Below are positions 9,557 to 17,500 of a stretch of DNA of 17,500 bases, one piece after another. The notes below the pieces were generated by a model that ran no database searches, was not told where the DNA came from, and saw only the letters and a list, made by a program, of their open reading frames with translations. The stretch's first letter is position 1, and each line of letters begins with the position of its first letter. Source of the DNA: Botryococcus braunii (Eukaryota > Chlorophyta > Trebouxiophyceae); contig KV908407.1 in NCBI GenBank assembly GCA_002005505.1, positions 472,556 through 490,055 on the forward strand. Direction: 5' to 3'. The translations under genes and the position numbers were made by a program.

Positions 9557-9575
9557 TTGCAACAGCAGCAGGGCT
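9557..9575 (-). CDS. MscS-like gene, candidate 19-nt microexon (exon 8)
   Basis: One base completes a glycine codon, then six codons give ALLLLQ. The acceptor is ctgacactttcag, with a pyrimidine tract and a CTGAC branch-like motif; the donor is GTGTGG, close to the GTGTGC used by three later exons. It joins phase 2 to phase 0 and completes a membrane helix between exon 7 (QIGCIIFG) and exon 9 (ERIKEQ). Something must bridge those two exons, because their phases are incompatible as drawn. This is the best bridge I found, but a 19-nt match in a 1.6-kb interval could be chance. Confidence 0.4.
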
Positions 9576-9663
9576 CTGAAAGTGTCAGTTTGAGGAGGAC
9601 TCAGTGTGCCTTTGTTCCCTGCAGCAACTGCTCTGCTTTCAAGAAGGCAGGACGAGCCCGGCC

Positions 9664-9683
9664 GGGGGGGGGGGGGGGGGGGG
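9664..9683. repeat. G20 homopolymer
   Basis: Twenty consecutive G on the plus strand, in the intron between exons 7 and 8. Confidence 0.9.
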
Positions 9684-9779
9684 TTCTGCCACCGGCAGCA
9701 AAGACTATGCTTCATAATTTGCAAGCTGAGAGTAAGAGCAGGGCGTAGGTTTTGTCACCTGCAGTAGCAACTTCACCAT

Positions 9780-10380
9780 ATGCTCCTTCACCCTTAAGCT
9801 GATCCAAACCCTGTGATGTAACCACAGCCCCACCCTTTCAATGTCCATTACAAACTCAAAACCTGATGTTCCATCCACAAGCACTCCACCCTTTTACATT
9901 GACTGCCTACCCAAACCCCGTCATGCATCCAGAACCCCACCTTTTAATGTTCAATACAAATCCAAACCCTGGTCTTCACCCACAAACCCACCCTCCGTGT
10001 TGATTGCCTACCCAAACCCTGTACTGCATTGATAACCCTAATTTTCAATATTCATTGGGAATCCAAATATGGTGTTTCAGCCTCAACTTCACTCTTCCAA
10101 TTGGGCAGCCAAAGCAAAGCCCCTATGGCACACCAGACCCTACCAATGAATGGTGATTGCCAACCCCACAACCTGAGAATTCAAGCAAAACCAAAGTTTC
10201 AGCAGTACAGGGCTGGCCAAGGACCCTCGTGCTGCAGCCAAATCCCCACCACCTATTGTTGATTGCCAGCCCCAACCCCTTTGTACATTCCAACCTCCAT
10301 GTACTTCTGGTGATTGCCGATCCAACCCCTGTGATGAAACCACTACTCCATCTGTTGATGCTCATTGCCGACCAAACCTA
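9780..10380. repeat. Degenerate minisatellite, about 50-100 bp spacing
   Basis: The phrase tgattgcctacccaaaccct and variants recur at about 9901, 10002, 10153, 10261, 10312 and 10361. Between them are ccccaccctttnaatgt-like segments. It fills most of the intron between exons 7 and 8. Confidence 0.75.
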
Positions 10381-10463
10381 AACTGCTAGCCCGAGCACAA
10401 CATTCCCACTTACGTGGGACTGTCCTGCAGGACAATTTCAATGCCTTGAGCATGTCCATAGCG

Positions 10464-10464
<1 letters not shown>

Positions 10465-10523
<59 letters not shown>

Positions 10524-10560
10524 GGAGAGAGGGGGGGGGGAGGAGAGGGAGAGGGAGGCA
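10465..10560. repeat. (CA)n followed by a G/A-rich tract
   Basis: (CA)n at 10465-10520, then gagggagaga and G-rich purines. It lies about 25 bp below the exon 7 donor, so it is close to the 5' splice site in the transcript. Confidence 0.9.
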
Positions 10561-10584
10561 GGCAGGGAGGAAAGGTGGACCCAC

Positions 10585-10655
10585 CCGAAAATGATACAGC
10601 CAATTTGCGAGAGCTCCCACGCAACATGGCCAACTCTGTGCAGGAAGATGGCAAC
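10585..10655 (-). CDS. MscS-like gene, exon 7 (start of a membrane helix)
   Basis: 71 nt: 23 codons plus two bases (phase 2). The acceptor is tccggttgcaaggcag and the donor GTGGGT. The peptide VAIFLHRVGHVAWELSQIGC then IIF leads into a membrane helix that is cut at the donor, so a following piece must supply about six hydrophobic residues before the charged start of exon 9. Two other frames are open here but give no membrane pattern and do not fit the phases. Confidence 0.6.
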
Positions 10656-10784
10656 CTGCCTTGCAACCGGAACTGCTCTCTCCCCCAAGAGACACACATC
10701 AGACAAGAAAAGCTGTCAACCGCAAGCTTCAAGCGTACAATATCGACAACTGGCCATCCAGCACCAAACATGTCGTGGACTTAC

Positions 10785-10867
10785 CATGGGCGCAAGTTGG
10801 TGGTGCGCTTTTTCCAAAGGCAGTTTCTTGGGAAACAAGGGTGCCATAGAGGTAACAATATCAGGGA
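10785..10867 (-). CDS. MscS-like gene, exon 6
   Basis: 83 nt: two bases plus 27 codons, ending at a consensus donor GTAAGT. The acceptor is attctgtttcggatgag. The peptide is PDIVTSMAPLFPKKLPLEKA then HHQLAPM. A TGA lies in the same frame immediately upstream of the chosen acceptor, which fixes the exon edge. The two-base start agrees with the phase-1 end of exon 5, and the phase-0 end with exon 7. It probably forms a loop between membrane helices. Confidence 0.6.
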
Positions 10868-11029
10868 CTCATCCGAAACAGAATTGGACCCTCCCTTGGG
10901 ATATCCAGAAAAGAGCAGAGAATAGAAGGCACGCACTCACACAGAGCAACAGCAAACCCGAACCTCTTCCCCCTCTTCCAACTCCCACAAGATATATGTA
11001 AAACATGTGTTGCCAAACCAGGCGCCTAC

Positions 11030-11141
11030 CTATGGCCCCCAGGGGCTTGTCGGGAAGGTGGTCATGCACTTCCAGCAGCACATCCAGCCAGTTGCCCAGC
11101 CGGTTGATTCCCAGTACAACTACCGCCAACGGTAACAATAT
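11030..11141 (-). CDS. MscS-like gene, exon 5 (hydrophobic segment)
   Basis: 112 nt: 37 codons plus one base. The acceptor is catgttgggagcag and the donor GTAGGC. It encodes ILLPLAVVVLGINRLGNWLD, then VLLEVHDHLPDKPLGAI. The first 12 residues continue the hydrophobic stretch of exon 4. The remainder is an acidic, amphipathic loop like those between the N-terminal helices of MSL proteins. The frame is free of stops exactly between the splice sites. Confidence 0.65.
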
Positions 11142-11463
11142 CTGCTCCCAACATGATTGCTGAGTTAAACTCCTCTTTACGAGCTGTTCATTCTTCCTCC
11201 TTCATTCCCTTCTCAGATCCCTCTCCACACACTCGCTGTCTCTCTCGCCTTTGCTACCTATTTACTTTCCTATTCTCACACCCTGTATCCTCCCACCTCC
11301 TGCTCCTCTCGTCCTTCTCCTCCCCCACACCTTCTTAGCTTCCTGTGTCTTCCTCCTGCACTCCCTCCCCCACCTCTTTCTCTGTAAATTTTGTTTCTGA
11401 GCAACCATCCTGTCCACATGTCCCTTGCTTGTTGCATCAGCTTTCTGATCCTGTCTCCACCTC

Positions 11464-11474
11464 CCCCCCCCCAG

Positions 11475-11505
<31 letters not shown>
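11464..11505. repeat. C run and A31 homopolymer
   Basis: C9 at 11464-11472, then 31 A at 11475-11505. On the plus strand the A tract could be a retroposon tail; the 300 bp before it (11170-11463) are pyrimidine-rich. Confidence 0.9.
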
Positions 11506-11506
<1 letters not shown>

Positions 11507-11944
11507 AAGAAACAAAAAACCACCACCTTCGATTGGGGTCCATCCGGCGGCTACACTTCCTCCTCACTTTCTGTCTCCACGACCAGGAAAAGAGGGGATC
11601 ATGCCTTTAAGGGTGGGTACACAGCGTCGGCAGCGGCATCCACCACTTGTACAAACAGCGAGCGTGTGTTAGCTTCTTCTTCTATCTCCATAGATTTGGA
11701 TGCATCTGTGTGATCCTGCAAAATTGCATAGTTTTTTTTGTTAGCACGTCAATGTCTTGTGGAAATTCCTGCTAAAAATACTGTGCCCTCTTTACACATA
11801 ACAACCTCCAACACTCCAGGCACTGTCCTTCCAGATAGACAACACAAGAAAACAATACCATTCCGAAGTTCATCTTTCAGTCACCCCAGCTTGGAGGTAA
11901 GAGATTCAACATAAATGCACAGGGGACAACTGAAGGGACCTCAC

Positions 11945-12090
11945 CCTTGCAGCTAGATGTGCAACCAACTTTGAAAACAAGAGAGAGCCCACTGCTGCTA
12001 GCAGAACTGGACCAAACTGTCTTACTGCATGGATGTATAGGGGTATTTCCCAGGCTGGACCATTCGCGTTCAGCAACGCAGCCCAGCGTC
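11945..12090 (-). CDS. MscS-like gene, exon 4 (hydrophobic segment)
   Basis: 146 nt: two bases plus 48 codons. The acceptor is ggctactttgacag and the donor GTGAGG (phase 0). The peptide starts RWAALLNANGPAWEIPLYIH and continues with a likely membrane helix, FGPVLLAAVGSLLFSKLVAH. All three minus-strand frames are open across 11900-12350, so the frame was chosen by hydrophobicity and phase. An alternative acceptor at gttcatcggcag (12113) would add DVRVMATLT in the same frame. A longer upstream frame containing MLASRPPQRAALRVIAQG resembles an organellar targeting sequence and could be an alternative first exon. Confidence 0.55.
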
Positions 12091-12099
12091 CTGTCAAAG

Positions 12100-12660
12100 T
12101 AGCCATCACTCGGACATCCTGCCGATGAACAGATTTTCTCCGTCTGTCCCTCCCTCTCTCTGCGACCTCCGATAACCAAAGTGTCCTGATAGGCTCCAGG
12201 TTCTGCCCCTGTGCAATAACCCTCAGTGCTGCACGTTGCGGTGGACGCGAAGCGAGCATCCTCACAGGCCAGGGGCATCCCATGGGAGTCCGAGCGCTTA
12301 GTGAAGTGTGTGCGCACATCATTGCAGTTGTCAAAGGGGGATGCATTTCGCATGGCTGCCAGGACATAAAGCCGTAGACAGAGGTTCCACTTCGAAAGCA
12401 GTTATACGAGAGCCTACTGTCCGTTCCTCCTCCGGAACGACGTGCCGTACTCTAGCGGTTCCGTCCGCTCTGCCGTCCACCCGTAATCACAATGCAACAG
12501 TTCGCATGACCAGAATGTGGAGTCCACAACAGCGTTATCAACACCTTCGACGCAGTACTTACACGAAGGTTCCTTCTTCGTTCATTCCTTGGTTTTTCTA
12601 ATGCTGTGTTGCCAATTGCAAGCAACGGTCAGGACAAGGTTGTATAATACAATACATTTT
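12100..12660. other. Open in several frames, unresolved
   Basis: From about 12440 to the exon 4 acceptor, all minus frames have long open stretches. One contains MLASRPPQRAALRVIAQGQN and another SRITAFEVEPLSTALCPG. They could be alternative 5' exons of the channel gene, but I could not fit splice sites and phases uniquely. Confidence 0.3.
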
Positions 12661-12661
12661 G

Positions 12662-12740
12662 GCATGCCCTAGCTAGGGCATGCTACACCTAGCTAGGGCA
12701 TGCTATGCTATAGCGTGCCCAGGGGGGCGCTGGGCATGAC
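12662..12740. repeat. 22-bp perfect palindrome and partial copies
   Basis: gcatgccctagctagggcat followed by gc (12662-12683) equals its own reverse complement. cctagctagggcatgcta is repeated at 12688-12705, and tgcccag...ctgggca forms a further inverted repeat at about 12716-12736. Confidence 0.9.
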
Positions 12741-13143
12741 AAGGTTCCTCAGAAAATTCCTACATCAACACTGTACGAAGATTTTTTGCGACGACAGAAT
12801 GCAAGCTTGCAACTTAAGTGAATGAAATAACTGAGCGTACACTACTGAAACATGCTCAACCTCAGTGTTTCCGGCTGGCATGTGGGAGTATTATAGTAAC
12901 TCCCATAAGACAATTGGACTAAAATTGAGCATTTCCCTGAGTTTGAGCATTTTTGCCTGTACGTCACTGTGGGTTGATTTATTCATCATGAGTAGCGAGC
13001 AATCGCGTAGTTTCTTCAACACTGAAAACTCGGCAAGTATACTAGAAAAATTAACGTAATTTTTCGTCCTCTCCATGTCTCTCTGTCATCACTTCCTTGA
13101 TGTCACATGCATACGATAATTTGTCATGACATCAATGCACACG

Positions 13144-13420
<277 letters not shown>

Positions 13421-13537
13421 CTTCGACAATGTCCCCATCTACAGTGAGGAGTCATACTGTATGTCTCGTACACTGTCCCTATCAGTGTCCCTTGCGCTGC
13501 CGTTAGGTCACTGACACCTGCGTGGGCATAGGAGCAG

Positions 13538-13657
13538 TCCAGGTGCATCTCTTTCAACAAAGGAGTCGATCTGTACAGACGTTTATGTGGCAAGAAGACC
13601 TTGAAGGGGTTGCCAAATTTGTGACTAGAGCATTGGAGAGCTACCTCACTCTCCCAG
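13538..13657 (+). CDS. Candidate plus-strand exon inside the largest MscS intron
   Basis: After acceptor-like gggcataggagcag the frame gives VQVHLFQQRSRSVQTFMWQE then DLEGVAKFVTRALESYLTLP, ending at a CAG|GTGCTG donor in phase 1. The peptide looks like an amphipathic helix region. No family is recognised. A minus-strand frame is also open here. Confidence 0.25.
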
Positions 13658-13764
13658 GTGCTGTGCGACCTTAGTTGGCTAAGATATGGGTCATTCATTG
13701 TACTGCCGTCCTCTTCAGCCCTAGTGGCTGGTCTTTGGATGTAATCTTCCTTCCTTCCTTCCAG

Positions 13765-13914
13765 GTGGTGGTGCGACTCGAAGTTCCCTGCGAGGCAATC
13801 GTCTTACCTAAACCCTCTTTTGAGAGTAGGAAATCTCATGCCAGGACAGACTCACTTTCCCGATGCTCTAGTTTCGATTTTCGCTCCGACCCCAGAGAAC
13901 GGACTGGCCACTAA
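13765..13914 (+). CDS. Candidate plus-strand terminal exon
   Basis: It follows a textbook acceptor, ttccttccttccttccag. It encodes VVVRLEVPCEAIVLPKPSFE, then SRKSHARTDSLSRCSSFDFR, then SDPRERTGH and a TAA stop. Another frame is open for a similar length, so the frame is not proven. No family is recognised. Confidence 0.28.
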   Translation: MVVRLEVPCEAIVLPKPSFESRKSHARTDSLSRCSSFDFRSDPRERTGH

Positions 13915-14178
13915 CTGGCCTTTCTAGTTGTTGAAGTAAACCAATGAGAAGATATGATAACCTAGATCATGTGTTGCTGCTGAGCCTTATCGCTACGGCT
14001 CCGGATGACGAGTCCAGCGGTTCCCCTAGTCCTCTTGCTTTCTCTTGTGGTGTTAAAGCTGAATTTTTTGAGTGATCATGACGATATAGTGTACACTTAT
14101 CTGGATAGTGTGATGGGCAGCGGGGGTAATCGGTAGTTCGACTTCGCATCCTACAAACCACTGTTACCACATGTTCAG

Positions 14179-14499
14179 CAACATACCATGGGAATGTGGA
14201 AAAAAGACGGAATAGAGGGCAAACGAGATGCTGGATCATCTATTGTGGAAGCAATACGAGAATTTCTCGCAAGGGATCGGGGTACTTCAGTTGCCAACGA
14301 CACAAGCAAGTCAACTGGGGATTTGGGTGGTGCATCCAGAGCCACCACCTTGAATTTGCTCCCTTACTTGTCTGCTGATGCGTCCCAACTGGCTTCCTCA
14401 ATCCTCTCCATCCCCACAGGGTATGCTGGCCCACACTTGCAGGCTCGGATCCCGGTCGCGGTTTCGGCTACTTTTGTTTCACCCGGTGTAATGCAATAG
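14179..14499 (+). CDS. Candidate plus-strand coding segment
   Basis: It can start after acceptor-like taccacatgttcag (14165-14178) or at the ATG at 14188. The peptide contains GSSIVEAIREFLARDRGTSV and LLPYLSADASQLASSILSIP. It ends at a TAG (14499) or at donor GTATGC (14421). Minus frames here have stops or poor composition, so plus is the better strand. No family is recognised. Confidence 0.3.
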   Translation, partial: QHTMGMWKKDGIEGKRDAGSSIVEAIREFLARDRGTSVANDTSKSTGDLGGASRATTLNLLPYLSADASQLASSILSIPTGYAGPHLQARIPVAVSATFVSPGVMQ

Positions 14500-14511
14500 C
14501 TTGAGAGGTCA

Positions 14512-14694
14512 GTGAACAAACAGCATTGTACATACGGAATTGCCACGGTTGTTTGTGCATCTTGCCACGTGCACACTGAAGTTGCTGTACGAACTTATAT
14601 CACTCATCATCGTCGTGTTTTAATTAGGCCGATTATGTTTCCTACACCAGCATTTGATAGCTCTCCTTCTTCGACTTCTCTTGCTACAGTTTAG
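14512..14694 (+). CDS. Short plus-strand frame of unknown status
   Basis: 60 codons with CASCHVHTEVAVRTYITHHR and RVLIRPIMFPTPAFDSSPSS, ending in TAG. There is no splice-site or family support, and it may be chance. Confidence 0.15.
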   Translation: MNKQHCTYGIATVVCASCHVHTEVAVRTYITHHRRVLIRPIMFPTPAFDSSPSSTSLATV

Positions 14695-14837
14695 GTGCTC
14701 CTCTCTTCCAAATCCTGCTAACATACCTGCTCTGCCCAGCCCAAGGTAGTAGAAAAATTAAGGTCCATGCTCGCAAGGTCTGATCCTCGCAACTGCCCCC
14801 CCTCCCCCGCCCACAGAAACGCACACGTGCACGCGCG

Positions 14838-14840
<3 letters not shown>

Positions 14841-14908
<68 letters not shown>

Positions 14909-14930
14909 GCACGCGCGCGCACGCACACAT
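14841..14930. repeat. (CA)n microsatellite with CG-rich flank
   Basis: (CA)n to 14904, then gcacgcacgcgcgcgcacgc and a catgcatgcatg flank. Confidence 0.95.
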
Positions 14931-15194
14931 GCATGCATGTGTGCACGCACACCCACCGACCCATCCATTCGCGCTCGCTTGTCTGCAGCTTGCATCGCTC
15001 CCATTTTGGTAATGATTTCCGACGCGGTGGGCAGGCTGGAAGTTCACAGGGAGCCTCCGCCCAGAGGCAGTACAGCTGGTCCTTGGGATCTGGATGTGCC
15101 GCTGGAGCTCAGGGTTTCGGGATCAAATGGGGGCCGCCCAGACATCCAGCTCCAGGTTGTAGGGTTTCGGTGGGGCAATGCTGCGGCATGCTAC

Positions 15195-15272
15195 CCACAG
15201 CCTGCAGAAGGTACCGCCGGCATGCTTGAAGCAACAGGTGCGGTACAGCCAGGTTCAATAGCCACTCTTCTC
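15195..15272 (-). CDS. MscS-like gene, exon 3
   Basis: 78 nt in phase 2-25 codons-1. The acceptor is ccccatggttgcag and the donor GTAGCA. The peptide is GEEWLLNLAVPHLLLQACRR then YLLQAV, an amphipathic to hydrophobic helix ending in arginines. A second donor (GTGGGT, 4 bases earlier) would end in phase 0 instead. The GTAGCA choice was made because its phase matches the acceptor at 12091. The opposite strand is also open here, so strand rests on phase continuity and hydrophobic pattern. Confidence 0.5.
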
Positions 15273-15362
15273 CTGCAACCATGGGGGGTTCTTGGAGCCA
15301 AGGGGGATTTATTAGGGGGGGGGGGGTCAATAGCCACTGCCATTACTAAGCCGCTGCCCGAC

Positions 15363-15440
15363 CAAAAAGCTGCCCTGCCAATAGCAGCAGTGGGGCAATG
15401 ATGGGGATGCAAGACACGGGCTTGAAGTTCTTGCCCCGGC
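15363..15440 (-). CDS. MscS-like gene, exon 2 (first hydrophobic segment)
   Basis: 78 nt: two bases complete a glycine codon, then 25 codons and one base. The acceptor is ccaccttggcag and the donor GTCGGG. The peptide runs RGKNFKPVSCIPIIAP followed by LLLLAGQLF, a positively charged stretch leading into a likely membrane helix (about residues 68-85 of the model). The open frame continues upstream to about 15480 without a stop, so an earlier acceptor is possible. The phase-1 end fits the next exon across a short 90-bp intron. Confidence 0.5.
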
Positions 15441-15559
15441 CTGCCAAGGTGGACCGGTCGTTGCCAGTCCTTTTGTGGATTGGCAACCCCTTGGTGGGTA
15501 CATGGGGTGGGGGGAGAGTCGGGAGGGGGAAGGGATGGGGGGGAGGAGAGGGGAGGGGA

Positions 15560-15635
15560 TAAACGTGCACGCGCCCGCGTGCGCGCGCACACGCACGCAC
15601 ACACACACGCACACACATATGCACACACACACACA

Positions 15636-15704
<69 letters not shown>

Positions 15705-15843
15705 CACACAGGTCCCTTGTGTGCCAGGGTGCGTTTACGGTGTTGCCCTTGTGCACATTCGCAGGCATGTGTGTGTGTGTGTGTGTGTTGGGGGGGGGAG
15801 TGGGAGGAGGGGGGAGAGAGAGGGGGGGAGGGGGAGAGAGAGA

Positions 15844-15932
<89 letters not shown>

Positions 15933-15950
15933 AGAGAGAGAGAGAGAGAG
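15560..15950. repeat. Compound (CA)n ... (GT)n-G-(GA)n microsatellite
   Basis: Interrupted (CA)n at about 15590-15710, unique DNA, (GT)n at 15768-15788, a G run, then (GA)n to about 15950. It lies in the intron between exons 1 and 2 of the model. Confidence 0.95.
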
Positions 15951-16057
15951 TGAGAGTGAATGCTATCTGCGTCCTTTAAAGTACACCACAGAGCAAAGAG
16001 GCCAGAAGAGGATCAAGCAGGCGCAAACAAGGTGGAAGGAGGGATAAGGCATTGCAC

Positions 16058-16235
16058 CAAAGCTGGACGTGGAGTCCAGGGAAGTGAGTGCGCCCTCAGT
16101 GGCGCGGCCAAGGGCCTCGGGCCCAGAGGCACGGAGCGGGGGCTTGGCCTCGGCCAAGACCTCAACATCGTAATCCAGCAATGTAGACAACGAGTCGTGG
16201 TTCCAACCCACGTTGTGCAGGACCACGTAGACCAT
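16058..16235 (-). CDS. MscS-like gene, proposed exon 1 of the model (N-terminal, tentative)
   Basis: The frame starts at an ATG just after a good acceptor (ctgttgccctgccaacag) and gives 59 codons plus one base, ending at donor GTGCAA. The product contains STLLDYDVEVLAEAKPPL and ends TSLDSTSSF, with no hydrophobic segment. The phase-1 end fits the next exon, making a split glycine codon. The first 47 bases lie inside a perfectly duplicated 79-bp unit (16188-16346) that can fold into hairpins, so the exon may begin further downstream, or the duplication may have copied an intron-exon border. Whether the ATG is the true start or an internal methionine cannot be decided. No family match is recognised for this part. 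Confidence 0.33.
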
Positions 16236-16346
16236 CTGTTGGCAGGGCAACAGCCTGCATGTGGTCCAACGAGTCGTGGTTCCAACCCACGTTGTGCAGG
16301 ACCACGTAGACCATCTGTTGGCAGGGCAACAGCCTGCATGTGGTCC
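16188..16346. repeat. Exact tandem duplication of a 79-bp unit across a proposed splice acceptor
   Basis: 16188-16267 and 16267-16346 are identical (79-bp period, 80 matching bases). Each copy holds ggaccac...gtggtcc (7-bp outer stem), ctgttg...caacag (6-bp inner stem) and cgtggttccaacccacg (5-bp stem with a 7-base loop). Each also holds the acceptor used for proposed exon 1 on the minus strand. Confidence 0.9.
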
Positions 16347-16408
16347 GCGTCGGTTGAGTCCCGTGTTCAATCCTCGGAAAACCTAGCAACGGATCAGATG
16401 GCATTTTC

Positions 16409-16436
16409 TTTTTCTTTTTTTTTTGGGGGGGGGGGG
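16409..16436. repeat. T-rich and G12 tract
   Basis: T-rich to 16424, then 12 G. On the minus strand this reads C12 then A10 and A-rich sequence. Confidence 0.9.
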
Positions 16437-16613
16437 TTAGGGCTCACGGCGACCCCCCGGGATTACATGAGCATGCGCCAGCTGTGGCTTGTGTCGTGTC
16501 TTCGGATCTGCGGGATCGTGCGCTGGCTGTGCCTCGTGTGTGTGATCGTGCGCATCGTGTTCCAGCTGTGACCTTGTCTGTGACCATGCTCCAGCTGTGG
16601 CCTGGGCCATGCC

Positions 16614-16700
16614 GTGATGTTTTTGTTCCGGCGTGCTGTGATGTTTTTGTTCCGGCATGCCGTGATGTTTCTGTTCCAGCGTGCCGTGGTGTTTCTGTGC
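16614..16700. repeat. 24-bp tandem repeat, 3.5 copies
   Basis: gtgatgtttttgttccggcg starts units at 16614, 16638, 16662 and 16686. The 24-bp period keeps frame, giving MFLFRRAV-like repeats on plus and RNKNITA-like repeats on minus. The open frames result from the period. Confidence 0.9.
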
Positions 16701-16782
16701 ATTGGGACTGACTGTGGATGGGGGGGGGGGGGGGCGAGCAGGGCGCGTCGTGAGGAGGCTGGGGGGATACGTATTTCTACAG

Positions 16783-16995
16783 CTGGCCCTGCCGGATACA
16801 TGGCCCCATGTGCTGCATCACATGGCCTCCATCGGCACGTGCATATCCCTCAGTCAGCTTGCATGGGGCAGCCTGCCCAAGGCCGTGCGGGATAGGGTTT
16901 CCGCAAAAGCTCGTAGCGTTCGCCGAGCCATGCCCGAGGCCATCTCAGACATTACCAGCCCCTTAGTCGCCGGTGCGCCCCATGCCGAGGGGGAT
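16783..16995 (+). CDS. Candidate plus-strand exon upstream of the MscS gene
   Basis: After acceptor-like gatacgtatttctacag the frame reads LALPDTWPHVLHHMASIGTC, ISLSQLAWGSLPKAVRDRVS, AKARSVRRAMPEAISDITSP. It mixes a hydrophobic stretch with a basic helix and is stop-free, while minus frames have stops. The 3' edge is not defined because the frame runs into the G-rich array. No family is recognised. Confidence 0.33.
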
Positions 16996-17500
16996 GTTGC
17001 CTCTTTAGGCTATAGGGTGTGTGGCCTCTTTAGGCTACATGGGATTGGGTCTGTTGAGGCACGGAGGAGGGGGCGTCTTGCCTGTTGGGGCTCCCCTGGG
17101 GGAGGGGGAGGATGTGGTCTGTGGAGGCTACAGATCATGTTGCCTGTTAAGGCTGGAGGAGTGTGGCCTGTTGAGGCTGGGAAGGGGGGGATGTTGTCTG
17201 TTGGGGCTCCCGGGGGGGGGGGGGGTTTGTAGCCTATTGAGGCGCGAGGGGGTGTTGAGACTTTAGGGGGATATTGCCTGTTGAGGCTCGAGGGGGATGT
17301 TGCCTGTTGAGGCTCAAGGGAATGTGCTTCGTGGAGCCTCGAGGTGTTATTCTCTGTTGAGGCTCGAGGGGTTGTTGCTTGTTGAGGCGCGAGGGGGTTG
17401 TGGCCAGTTGAGGCTCAAGGGGGTTGTGGCCTGTTGAGGCTCGAGGAGGCTGTGGTCTGTTGAGGGGGGTGTTGCCTGTTGAGGCTCAAGAGAATGTGTT
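16996..17500. repeat. G-rich minisatellite running off the window
   Basis: Units of about 25-35 bp built on gttgcctgttgaggctcgag followed by a short G run. Unit length and G-run length vary. It starts near 16996 as gatgttgcctctttaggc and becomes more regular toward 17280-17500. The array is truncated by the window end. Confidence 0.9.

Noticed and set aside
14957..15035. Minus-strand segment containing SEIITKMGAMQAADKRARMD, between acceptor and donor motifs
   Set aside because: It looks coding but is 79 nt and its phase does not match exon 3 or exon 4. It was left out of the model and could be a cassette exon.
14937..15401. Plus-strand frame of 154 codons (RLEVHREPPPRGSTAG...)
   Set aside because: It lies antisense to proposed exons 2 and 3, begins in a CA/CG repeat and has no recognised domain. 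A real plus-strand exon cannot be excluded.
16188..16380. tRNA or tRNA-derived SINE
   Set aside because: There is a T-arm-like stem and a ttcaatcc word, but no matching D-arm or anticodon arm in the right spacing.

Overview
This is a eukaryotic window. About 15% of the stretch from 4877 to 16235 is coding, in short exons joined by GT-AG introns. The rest is rich in dinucleotide repeats, homopolymers and minisatellites. The one gene I can assemble is on the minus strand and encodes a mechanosensitive ion channel of the MscS family (MSL-like). This family is found in bacteria, plants, algae, fungi and protists and is not known from animals, so the host is probably an alga, plant or protist. Base composition looks balanced (not computed). 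I cannot name the species.

The MscS gene reads from high to low coordinates. I place 15 coding exons between 16235 and 4877. Reading phases agree at all 14 junctions, and the exons sum to 1701 nt (566 residues plus stop). The C-terminal half is secure (exons at 8784-8967, 8316-8365, 7313-7462, 6543-6653, 6089-6223 and 4877-5134): it holds the pore helix, the beta domain and the alpha/beta cage. A 48-nt exon (5640-5687) is needed to complete the cage and is well supported. The N-terminal half (16058-16235 down to 10585) encodes several hydrophobic segments and is less certain. A 19-nt microexon (9557-9575) is the most speculative link. The first exon and promoter were not found, and 16058-16235 may itself start inside a repeat.

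Region by region: 1-4876 is downstream intergenic DNA with microsatellites, a degenerate 'gggcttgc...acaaggc' repeat field (1920-2345), a 15-bp inverted repeat (2736-2854), a 31-bp minisatellite (3076-3370) and a composite array (3387-4110). The gene follows, with introns that carry a decayed copy of its own exon (7189-7273), a 160-bp hairpin element (6820-6979), a 56-bp tandem array that begins inside an exon (7448-7880), and many CA/GA tracts. The largest intron (12091-15194) holds several plus-strand frames with good splice-like borders that may be a nested gene or a decayed element. At 16188-16346 a 79-bp unit is exactly duplicated across a proposed splice acceptor. From 16600 to the end there are a 24-bp repeat, a possible plus-strand exon and a G-rich 'ttgaggctcgaggg' array that runs off the window.

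Most long reading frames here are artefacts of (CA)n/(GT)n/(GA)n tracts, which stay open in many frames.
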